Positions 52,497-59,870 of a stretch of 64,000 nucleotides of DNA are shown here, piece after piece. A program made the translations under genes and the position numbers. The notes beneath the pieces were generated by a model. It did no database searches and had not been told where the DNA came from. It saw nothing but the letters and a program-made list of their open reading frames with translations. The stretch covers positions 1-64,000 of the forward strand of contig JANQDZ010000087.1 of NCBI GenBank assembly GCA_028278645.1, written 5' to 3'. Within the stretch, counting starts at the first letter, position 1; each line of letters opens with the position of its first letter. This DNA comes from Longimicrobiales bacterium. Lineage in GTDB: Bacteria > Gemmatimonadota > Gemmatimonadetes > Longimicrobiales > Gaopeijiaceae.

Positions 52497-52702
52497 TGCT
52501 CAAATTCATCAGGACCACGGCCGGACTCTTCGCGTTGGTGGTTACCCTCACCGCCGCGGTGCCTGAGGATACACCCATCTTCGGCTTGTTTGATTGCTGC
52601 GTTGGTGAGGTATGCGAACCAAAAGGGTGCCTTTTCCGTTCGGACTGTCTGGAAGACCGCGACTGCATTGATCCCACCGGAGCCTCCAAGGGGCTTCGGT
52701 GA
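52493..52702 (+). CDS. Small Cys-rich exported peptide
   Basis: This 69-residue product has a signal sequence (LKFIRTTAGLFALVVTLTAA) and a mature part with six cysteines in 24 residues (DCC, VC, GC, DC, DC). The gene is translationally coupled to the thioredoxin-like gene (ATGA), with GGAGG upstream. It could be a disulfide-rich secreted peptide matured by that protein. It matches no family I know. Being short and Cys-rich it is easily missed. Confidence 0.7.
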   Translation: MMLKFIRTTAGLFALVVTLTAAVPEDTPIFGLFDCCVGEVCEPKGCLFRSDCLEDRDCIDPTGASKGLR

Positions 52703-52725
52703 GGGTTCGGTCGGGGACCGCGTAA

Positions 52726-52884
52726 GCCGGAGAACATTCAAAAATCGTGAGCGAGCGACTCGGGCATTCGTCTGTACTGCTCACCCTCGATACCTATAGC
52801 CATGTGTTGCGAGACATGCAGCGGCAGGCCGCCGAAAAGCTGGATCGCCTACTGTCTGGACTGGACTCCCGACCTCATCCTTAA
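52726..52884 (+). pseudogene. 3' remnant of a tyrosine recombinase/integrase
   Basis: This frame is open from 52726 (stop at 52723) to TAA at 52882. It encodes GEHSKIVSERLGHSSV, then TLDTYSHV, and ends AAEKLDRLL. This is the C-terminal box of phage-type integrases: the conserved LGHSS and the catalytic Tyr in LDTYSHV. The N-terminal domains and most catalytic residues are missing. It ends at the stop codon of the STAND gene on the other strand (three-base overlap at 52882-52884). It marks an old insertion edge. Confidence 0.85.
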
Positions 52885-55800
52885 TCGACCGTCCTCACCC
52901 TATCCCGAATCCCCTTGATCTGTTCAACCATGGCCGTCAATCCGTGGCTGGATGCCAAGTCGAGGGCCTCTTCGGCAAGGCCCAAAGCTCGTTGCGGTTG
53001 ATGGAGCCCCTCGGCTATAAGCACAGCCTGGTTTGCCAGGCTGATGGCGAGACCTCTTGGGTTCCCTAGCTCGCGGTATAGCCTCTCCTCCTCCTCATGG
53101 AGTGCCAGTGCTTCCCTTTCATCCCCCCGGACCTGGAGGATCCATGCCAGATTCCCGAGTGCCGTCGCCATTCCAGCCTTGTTACCGAGCTCCCGACATC
53201 TGCGTTCAGTCTCCAAATGGAGCTCCATTGCGGCATCCAGGTCACCTCTGATCTGCATGATCACGGCCTGGTTCCCAAGTGAAACCACGAGGCCGCCTTT
53301 GTCTTCAAGCTCTCGGCAAATCCTCTCATTCTCCTTGAGCAGCGTCATGGCTCCGTCGAGGTCGCCCTGGTGTTGGAGGATCACGGCCTGTTCGCCGAGG
53401 GCCCACTTCAACCCGGCCTTGTCTCCCAGCCCGCGGCAGATCCGCTCCTGCTCTTTCCGCAGAGCCATTGCCCCATCAAGATCGCCCCGAAGCTTAAGGA
53501 TTGGCGCTTGAGTCCCAAGACACGCAGATAGGCCGGCCTTGTCTCCGAGTTCTCGGCAGATCCTCTCCGCTTCCCGATGCAGCGCCATCGCCCCATCCAA
53601 GTCCCCCAGCTCCTGGAGGATCATCCCTTGGTTACCGAGGGTAGCCTGGAGTCCGGACTTGTTTCCCATCTCCCGGAAAATCCGCTCCTGTTCACGGTGC
53701 AGCGCCATCGCACCCTCAAGATTGCCTTGAAGTTTGAGGACTACGGCTAGACCGTTGAGGGCTCTTGCTAATCCGCTACTATCCCCGGTCTCCTGGCAGA
53801 TCCGCCCCGCTTCCTGGTGCAGTGCCATTGCCTCATCCAGGTCCCCCCGCATCTGGAGGACCTGGGCCTGACCCCCGATAGCGGCTGCCAGCTTCGAGAA
53901 CTCCCCCGTTTCTCGAAAGTGCTCCGCAAGATGCTCACGGAGGGTGAGCGCAGGACCGGGATGCCCGGTGTCGAAGAGGAGCTTGGCCAGGATCCAGAGA
54001 AACGAGGGGTCCTCTGATGGGCGGGCGATAACCGAGCCGTAGGCATCCACCAACCGCAACGGAGATTTTTCTTCGATCCGGGCCCAGTAGCTCTTCACTT
54101 CGAGGGGGTTCGCCTCCCAGAGAGCCCCGAGAAACGGCAGGTCTGCCAACAAATCGTGTAACCGTTGCCACTCTCCCGCTTGGCCCAGCTGCCAGGGGAG
54201 TTCGTCAATCTGTCGAGGACCCAGCTCCCGACCCTCGAAATAATCGGCGATACGTAAGTGGGCAGCCCCCCGGGTGTCCTCATCAACGAGATACAGCTCC
54301 TCTACGGCCTGGCGCAGGTAATCATGGCTGAAACCGATCAAGCCCGACCGATTCACGAGAGCCTGGTCTGCCGCCAGGAATAGCGGTGACCAATGGGCAC
54401 GCGGCAGCGGTTCTCCCAGCGTACCCAGCATATCAAGCAACTCCGCTTCCGAAAGGCCTCGTCGCGCACCCCACAACAGGGACGTGGCCTCGCGCACCAA
54501 TCCAGGGTGGTCCCGCTCGTAGTCCTGCTCGTATCGCTGGAGAATTCTCCGGTAGAGGGCCACAACGGTCTTCGCCGACAGGTACTCGGCGATCTTTTTG
54601 CCAAGGGTGAAGTGGTCTCCGTAGAGCCGCAACTCTTCGAGTAGGATCCTCAGAAACAGTGGGTTCTCGGTCTGGGGCTCCCCGACGATCTGATCAACGT
54701 GCTCGGTAGCCAGCGATTTGGTGTACTGAGAAAGGTATTCCTCAATAAGACACTGTCGTTCACGGGGCGTCAGAGGTTCCACCTTCATCGTCGTCCACCG
54801 ACGCCTGGCCAGGTCTTCCAAAGGGCGACCGGGGAGGGTCGACAGAATCAACCGTATGTTGGCCGGAATCTGAGGGGGCAACCACACGAGATCGGGAGCC
54901 TGGTCACGATCCTCCAGTTGATTCAGGCCGTCCAGCACCAACACCATACGCCCTCTGGCCGCAGCCAAATGGAGTCCGAGGGCGAATGCTTGACGTAGCT
55001 CGTCTGGCTGATCGGGGATTTCAAGGTCCAGGCGGAAATGACGCTTGAGCTCGCCCAGGATACGTCGAAGCATCCCAATCCAATCGGCACTTTGACGTGA
55101 GGCACCGACGAAGTGAAGCAACACGTGTTCCCTGGGATGTTGTTCTCGATATCCGTTCGCCCAATTCGCGAGCAGGGCCGATTTCCCCGATCCGGACTCG
55201 CCGAGAACGACCAATGGATCTGAGTCCCCTCGGGCGTGTTGATTGAGGCGATCGGAATAGTCCCCGCGACCGATGTAGACACCGCGGCGGCTGGCAGCGA
55301 AGGCTTCGTGCTCGGCGGATTCTCGATCCAACGGATGAAGAGGCAGGTCCTCTGGAAACAGGCGATCTATCACGCCCATCAGATCCGCCAAGACCAGTCG
55401 ACCCAGGTGTTGGGGGTCCTGATAGTCCTCTCGGACCGGGAATCCGCTGGCCCGGATTCGCTTCTTCAGGGCTACTAGCTTCCGCTTCCGTTCTTCGCAT
55501 CGGTTGTATGCCTCTTCCCACCCAAGCCGTTCGACCTCCTCCTTCCATGGCGCCTCGCTGAAGTCCCGCCGTTCTTCAGAGGGAAGGGAGTCGATGTAAT
55601 CCGGGCTACGGAAGTAGAAAAAGGAATGGTCCGCCATCCCTGGATCGTTGAGAGCCCCATGGAGGATTTCCAACTCGGTCACCGAACGCTCCTTGTGTTC
55701 GGCAAGCCAAGGCTCTCTCTCTGCGAGGTCCCGAGGCACCTCGTCGGGGACCCAACCATAGCGTTCACCGAGGAGTCCGATGAAATACGGCCGGCATCTC

Positions 55801-56510
55801 TGGATCTCCTCGAGGCAAATTGGAAGGACCTTCCCCTCGGCCTTCTGTTCATCCGTGATGCCCCAACGAAGGTCCACATCTGCCCAGGACACTCCACGTC
55901 TTTCGCAGACTCGCCGGAGTTCTATGAAGGTTCTCTTTAGAAGCTCATCCCTCTCGGCACCCATGTCACGAAAGGTGGAGGAGATGAAGACTCGGATTTT
56001 TCGAGGACGATCCGGTGTGTTGGGATGCTCCGGCCTCTCTTCCTCCGTAACCGGTTCAGAAACCTTCGCTACCGGGTGCTCATTCAGGTGAGTGTCGGTT
56101 CTAGCTACTTCCAGAGCCTCAGAGAAGCTCTCCATCGCGCTGGCCTGCTGAGCCTGAAGCTGACTCTCCACCTCAACTTCCGCGGCAAACGATGGATCGA
56201 ACGCGTCGAGGGCCTGGGTTTCCCTGGAAAATACCCAGTCCAGGCGGGTGAATCCGTCTCCCACTGCGGAAAGCTCAAATGCGTGGCCACCGAAGGAGAG
56301 GCGGGTGGGGCGCCGAAACTCCTCAATCGTTGGCGTCCAGCCGGACTGGAAGACCATGCGAGCCCCCTTCTCCCACCGGGGCTCCACTGCATCCAGTGCG
56401 TCATCTCCCCACCACCAATGCACCCAGAATGACTCAGAGGTGATGAAGTCCCAAACGGCTTCCGGGGGAAAGGGAAAGTTTGCCGAGTGGGTGATTTCCC
56501 TGGTGCTCAC
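52881..56510 (-). CDS. SRPBCC-DUF4062-STAND NTPase with TPR array
   Basis: This 1209-residue protein starts at a GTG with AGGAG seven bases upstream. Residues 1-130 look like an SRPBCC/AHSA1 domain (FPFPPEAVWDFITSESFW, then LDWVFSRE). Residues 170-270 are DUF4062 (KIRVFISSTFRDMGAERDEL, LPICLEEIQRCRPYFIGLLG, ERYGWVP). Residues 430-780 form a STAND NTPase: Walker A VVLGESGSGKSALL and Walker B RMVLVLDGLNQLED. From about residue 865 eight TPR-like units of 40 residues follow; the 120-base units are very alike at DNA level. STAND proteins are switches that detect a ligand through their C-terminal repeats. Fusion to a lipid/ligand-binding SRPBCC domain is unusual. It is divergent from a related operon. 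Confidence 0.88.
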   Translation of the reverse strand: MSTREITHSANFPFPPEAVWDFITSESFWVHWWWGDDALDAVEPRWEKGARMVFQSGWTPTIEEFRRPTRLSFGGHAFELSAVGDGFTRLDWVFSRETQALDAFDPSFAAEVEVESQLQAQQASAMESFSEALEVARTDTHLNEHPVAKVSEPVTEEERPEHPNTPDRPRKIRVFISSTFRDMGAERDELLKRTFIELRRVCERRGVSWADVDLRWGITDEQKAEGKVLPICLEEIQRCRPYFIGLLGERYGWVPDEVPRDLAEREPWLAEHKERSVTELEILHGALNDPGMADHSFFYFRSPDYIDSLPSEERRDFSEAPWKEEVERLGWEEAYNRCEERKRKLVALKKRIRASGFPVREDYQDPQHLGRLVLADLMGVIDRLFPEDLPLHPLDRESAEHEAFAASRRGVYIGRGDYSDRLNQHARGDSDPLVVLGESGSGKSALLANWANGYREQHPREHVLLHFVGASRQSADWIGMLRRILGELKRHFRLDLEIPDQPDELRQAFALGLHLAAARGRMVLVLDGLNQLEDRDQAPDLVWLPPQIPANIRLILSTLPGRPLEDLARRRWTTMKVEPLTPRERQCLIEEYLSQYTKSLATEHVDQIVGEPQTENPLFLRILLEELRLYGDHFTLGKKIAEYLSAKTVVALYRRILQRYEQDYERDHPGLVREATSLLWGARRGLSEAELLDMLGTLGEPLPRAHWSPLFLAADQALVNRSGLIGFSHDYLRQAVEELYLVDEDTRGAAHLRIADYFEGRELGPRQIDELPWQLGQAGEWQRLHDLLADLPFLGALWEANPLEVKSYWARIEEKSPLRLVDAYGSVIARPSEDPSFLWILAKLLFDTGHPGPALTLREHLAEHFRETGEFSKLAAAIGGQAQVLQMRGDLDEAMALHQEAGRICQETGDSSGLARALNGLAVVLKLQGNLEGAMALHREQERIFREMGNKSGLQATLGNQGMILQELGDLDGAMALHREAERICRELGDKAGLSACLGTQAPILKLRGDLDGAMALRKEQERICRGLGDKAGLKWALGEQAVILQHQGDLDGAMTLLKENERICRELEDKGGLVVSLGNQAVIMQIRGDLDAAMELHLETERRCRELGNKAGMATALGNLAWILQVRGDEREALALHEEEERLYRELGNPRGLAISLANQAVLIAEGLHQPQRALGLAEEALDLASSHGLTAMVEQIKGIRDRVRTVD
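53040..53900 (-). repeat. Tandem 120-base repeats encoding the TPR array
   Basis: At least six consecutive units of exactly 40 codons encode near-identical peptides of the type GDLDGAMALHREAERICREL. The conservation at DNA level points to recent unit expansion or gene conversion, and the array could change length by recombination. Confidence 0.75.
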
Positions 56511-56699
56511 CTTCTGACTCCTGAATACCGGGGTTGGAAGCGTGGTCCGAGTTGAGAGCCTGATTGTACATCGGATGGCTCAGAAGGAACACAGAGCTAT
56601 GTGGCGAATGGGAGTTCACACCCTTGCCCCGGCGGATTCCCGCCCGCTACTCTGTGAGCCGTTCGGGCGCGCCTTTCCCCGCGATCCCCGGAGTTATTT

Positions 56700-56715
56700 G
56701 CGTGTCCCCACACGC
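56700..56715. repeat. Hairpin 1 in STAND divergent region
   Basis: GCGTGT and ACACGC flank four C. This compact six-base-pair stem lies about 185 bases before the first gene of the rightward operon. Confidence 0.4.
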
Positions 56716-56738
56716 CGGATGTTTCGTTCCGTGGGTTC

Positions 56739-56758
56739 TCGCCGATCTGTGTCGGCGA
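56739..56758. repeat. Hairpin 2 in STAND divergent region
   Basis: TCGCCGA and TCGGCGA flank a six-base loop (TCTGTG). It lies 24 bases after hairpin 1. The pair could be an operator or part of a leader RNA. Confidence 0.4.
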
Positions 56759-56897
56759 AGCCTTGAGGTCACGCCCTTCCGTCTCTCCGGTACCCCGATT
56801 CCCCACCCAATGACCTCAAATCAGGTCTTCGCGGTCTTGAGTTCCCTCATGGCTCCGGCTCACGGACGCCAGCCCCCCTTTTGATTGGAGCGGCATC

Positions 56898-57194
56898 ATG
56901 TGGAACCCCTTCAAGAAGAGCGCCTCTGCCCCGGCGGAGTATAAACGCTACACCGGCACCGGTGTCTGCGATGTCTGTAACGCAAACCTCATCCCCGGGG
57001 AAGCCTTCCTGGTTCCGACGAAGATCTTCTGGGACTCCAAGAAGTACAAAGCCTATGTCTCGAATAGCCCCCAAGCGAAGATCATGTTGGAGATGGCCGG
57101 GGTGACGGTGGACCAACACATCGCCATGCAAAAACAGATCGACCAGACCGAGAACTCGGCGGTGTGCCCGGACTGCGTCCATCTGTTCCAATAA
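56898..57194 (+). CDS. Small zinc-ribbon protein
   Basis: This 98-residue protein begins MWNPFKK, the same seven residues that start the next gene's product. CDVC near residue 25 and CPDC near residue 91 form a two-pair zinc site. The rest is helical. It has no signal peptide. Together with the next two genes it forms a rightward operon that ends in the WD40 STAND gene (gaps of 106, 24 and 44 bases). The function is unknown; it may be a small adaptor of the cluster. Confidence 0.75.
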   Translation: MWNPFKKSASAPAEYKRYTGTGVCDVCNANLIPGEAFLVPTKIFWDSKKYKAYVSNSPQAKIMLEMAGVTVDQHIAMQKQIDQTENSAVCPDCVHLFQ

Positions 57195-57300
57195 CAACGG
57201 TTGGCCAACCTTCGGGTGGGGGACGGAACGCCTTCTTGTTTCGGGATTGGGCGGGGAGGAAGAGAGATCCCCTCAGCAGGATTAGGAGGTGCCTGGAAAC

Positions 57301-58029
57301 ATGTGGAATCCATTCAAGAAAAAAAAGGAAAGGCTGGATTCGGAAGCCCCCACACCGAGTCCAGGCCGTACGGAAACCGTCCTTTATGCCTTCGTGGCCC
57401 AGGGGCCTGCGGGGTTCCCGGGATCGGTTGTCAGCCTGACCTCCGACGAAGAACTGAAGGACCGAATTCGAAAGGAAGCAAATGGACCTGGCCTGGACGT
57501 TGTTATCGTCCCGGCGGAAGATTGGAAGGCTCCGACTATTCAATCGCTGAACCAACAGGGATTGGGGTCGGTCTTCCCCGTCGTCATGGACCGGGCTACG
57601 GCCTACATGGCCAAAGTGGGGCTCCCGCGCAAAGACCCTCAGGAACTGATCCGCACCGGGGCCGTCATGCCTCATCCCATGACCGGGTTGGTCTTCTTCG
57701 TCTATCGGGTCGAAAGGCCCATGGAGTTAAAGGAGCAGGATTCCCCCAACGTGGAAGAATGGGGTGAAAGCGGCCCGGAGAACCAGTGCCAGTTCTGTGG
57801 CAAAGAGATCCACGAAGGATCCGGTACCGGCATGATGAGCGTACCGGTTTCAGTGGATGAGGACCCTTTCGAGGCCATGCAAAAGGCAGCCGCGGAGATG
57901 TTGGCGGTCAGGAAGGTCTGTCCCTCTTGTGCCGCAGTTTTTTGCCTCGAATGCGGCAGGGTGGAGGGAGAAAAACACGGGAAAGACCTTCCCTATTGTC
58001 CTGAGTGTAGCCAGCTGGTGCCTTCTTAA
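57301..58029 (+). CDS. Protein with novel repeated domain and zinc fingers
   Basis: This 242-residue protein starts at the ATG at 57301, which matches the MWNPFKK start of the preceding gene. AGGAGG lies eleven bases upstream. Residues 27-140 hold a domain (VLYAFVAQGPAGFPGSVVSL, then VVIVPAEDWKAPTIQSLNQQ) that occurs twice more in the next gene. Residues 158-240 hold a zinc module: CQFCGKE, a spacer with VDEDPFEAMQKAAAEML, CPSCAAVFCLECG and CPEC. I do not recognise the domain. Its cytosolic character and zinc sites suggest a partner or substrate-recognition role. Confidence 0.75.
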   Translation: MWNPFKKKKERLDSEAPTPSPGRTETVLYAFVAQGPAGFPGSVVSLTSDEELKDRIRKEANGPGLDVVIVPAEDWKAPTIQSLNQQGLGSVFPVVMDRATAYMAKVGLPRKDPQELIRTGAVMPHPMTGLVFFVYRVERPMELKEQDSPNVEEWGESGPENQCQFCGKEIHEGSGTGMMSVPVSVDEDPFEAMQKAAAEMLAVRKVCPSCAAVFCLECGRVEGEKHGKDLPYCPECSQLVPS

Positions 58030-58053
58030 CTGCTCTAATGGGTATAGGCCATT

Positions 58054-59826
58054 ATGCACAACCCCTGTGGGAAATGCGGAGTTAATAGCGGGAAGTTGAT
58101 CACCGCCCACTGTTCCCACTGTGGGCACACACGGTGGGTGGGCATCGGAGCCGGGCTCTTTGCCGCCGTCCTTTCATTACTGATGGGAGTCGGCGCTTTG
58201 GCCTCGATCGGCGGGGTCCAACCGAGTGATCGGGCCACCGTAATTATCCTCGGGGGTCTCTTCACATTCGTGGGCTCGGGCGCCTTACTGTTCTCCGTTT
58301 CGTCGATCCGAGCCTCGCGGAAATGGAGACGAGCGGTGAAGAGCCGTCCGGCTGGCGAGACGGAGGACCCCCGCCCCATACCGGCCAGTACGAAGACAGG
58401 GAAAGTCCTTTGGGGGTTTGAGGTTTCAGACCGCAGGACCCCCGCGATGATCGAGTCGGACGATGAGGTGAGGAAGGAGCTCCAAGACCGGTTCGTGGGC
58501 GAAGGGTACGAAGTGGCTTTCTTCCGCTCTGGGGAATGGCCCGGATCTCAAGTCGAAATAAAATCGGTAGAAGATGTAGTTTTGGCGTACGAGGCGGTTC
58601 TTCCGTTCATCCAGGCCCACATGAAGGGGGCGGGCCTACAGATGAAGGAAGGGGTAGAGCCAATTCATAAGGGTTTTAATCCGAACTCTTTCTCCGTGTT
58701 TTATCTCTTCCAGGTCGAGCCACTGGCCGAACCCGAGGAGGCCCGGCGCGATCCGCTTCCAGCACCCAGTCCCGAACCCCGACCCACTGAGCCAGCCCTT
58801 TGGGCCTACATGGCCAAAGGTCCGGTTGTCATGGCTGGGAGCCATTCGGACGAGGATTTGAAAGAGAAGACGCGCAAGGAGTTCGCTGTGGAGGGACTGA
58901 CCCCCGTTTTCTTCCCTCCAGAGGACTGGGACGCCCCCTCGATTCCGTCGATGGAGACCCTGACCTCGAAGTTTCCACAAATCGTGGAACGCGTTCAGGC
59001 CCACATGGCGAGTTCGGGACTCCCTCCAATCGAACAGAAAAAGCTGGTTGGGACGGCTGAGGTGAGAACCAACCCGGCTACCGGCACCTTGATCTTCATC
59101 TTCAGAGTTCAGCAACCTGTCAAAGCCGAGGAGGAGGGTCCCAAAGGCGAACCCGCCACCGCTCGTGACTTTGAACGAACCACTGAGCCAGACTCACCCG
59201 GTGAGTGCCAGTTCTGCGGGAAGACCCTGAGCAGCGGTTCTGATCCAACATCGGTGAGCACGCCGGTGCCCGGGGTGGAGGCCGTGAGTATCTCGGTGTC
59301 GGATGACGAAGACCCGTTTGAAGCCATGCAGAAGGCGGCCGAGCGGATGCTGTCCAGCAGGCTCGTGTGCGGTACCTGCGGTGCCGTGTTTTGTATGGAA
59401 TGTGGCGGCGAAGAGGGGCAGCCGGCCGGTGCAGAAGAAGCAACCTGTCCGACCTGTTCCCAGGCGAAACCGGCGGATCCGGCCCAGGAGCTGCTGGCTC
59501 TGAGTGAAAAAGTCAGAGCCTTATCGGAAGAGTTCCCGAGAGCCGGAGGGGCGGTAGGGGCTGGCGCGGACAGGGCTGAGAAGCAGATCCCGTGGATCTG
59601 CCGAGAGCTGGGGGCTGCTTCAGAGGCCCTCGTGTCGGGCCGTGATCCCAAGGGAAACCCCATCACCAGAGGACAGATTTCGGGAGGGCTCGAGCAGTTG
59701 GTCGCGTATGTTCGAAACCCGGACTACGGCACGGTGATGGAGATGGTCTATCCGGGGATCGATGCTCCGCTACAAGCCTGCATGGATCAACTGGAATCCA
59801 TCGTTGCGGGTATCGAGGCAGCCTAA
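58054..59826 (+). CDS. Membrane zinc-ribbon protein with two copies of the novel domain
   Basis: This 590-residue protein has, in order: a zinc ribbon (CGKC...CSHC, residues 5-23), two transmembrane helices (about residues 28-85), novel domain copy 1 (118-225, starting VLWGFEVSDRR), copy 2 (248-355, starting ALWAYMAKGPVVMAGS, with PPEDWDAPSIPSMETL), the zinc module (380-455: CQFCGKT, DEDPFEAMQKAAERML, CGTCGAVFCMECG, CPTC) and a helical tail (460-590). Copy 2 and the zinc module match those of the preceding gene closely. The membrane helices could place the module at the inner membrane next to the STAND protein. Function unknown. Confidence 0.78.
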   Translation: MHNPCGKCGVNSGKLITAHCSHCGHTRWVGIGAGLFAAVLSLLMGVGALASIGGVQPSDRATVIILGGLFTFVGSGALLFSVSSIRASRKWRRAVKSRPAGETEDPRPIPASTKTGKVLWGFEVSDRRTPAMIESDDEVRKELQDRFVGEGYEVAFFRSGEWPGSQVEIKSVEDVVLAYEAVLPFIQAHMKGAGLQMKEGVEPIHKGFNPNSFSVFYLFQVEPLAEPEEARRDPLPAPSPEPRPTEPALWAYMAKGPVVMAGSHSDEDLKEKTRKEFAVEGLTPVFFPPEDWDAPSIPSMETLTSKFPQIVERVQAHMASSGLPPIEQKKLVGTAEVRTNPATGTLIFIFRVQQPVKAEEEGPKGEPATARDFERTTEPDSPGECQFCGKTLSSGSDPTSVSTPVPGVEAVSISVSDDEDPFEAMQKAAERMLSSRLVCGTCGAVFCMECGGEEGQPAGAEEATCPTCSQAKPADPAQELLALSEKVRALSEEFPRAGGAVGAGADRAEKQIPWICRELGAASEALVSGRDPKGNPITRGQISGGLEQLVAYVRNPDYGTVMEMVYPGIDAPLQACMDQLESIVAGIEAA

Positions 59827-59870
59827 CCGACAGTGCATGCCGACCCTGACCGGGGGAGTTTGGCCCCTAA

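Larger units (their letters stand above)
56511..56897. other. Divergent intergenic region of the STAND cluster
   Basis: These 387 bases separate the TPR NTPase from the rightward operon. They hold two hairpins (56700-56715 and 56739-56758) and should hold both promoters. I see no credible coding sequence. Confidence 0.5.

Noticed and set aside
53040-53900. CRISPR-like array suggested by regular 120-base repeats
   Set aside because: The repeats are coding, in frame and without unique spacers; they encode TPR units.
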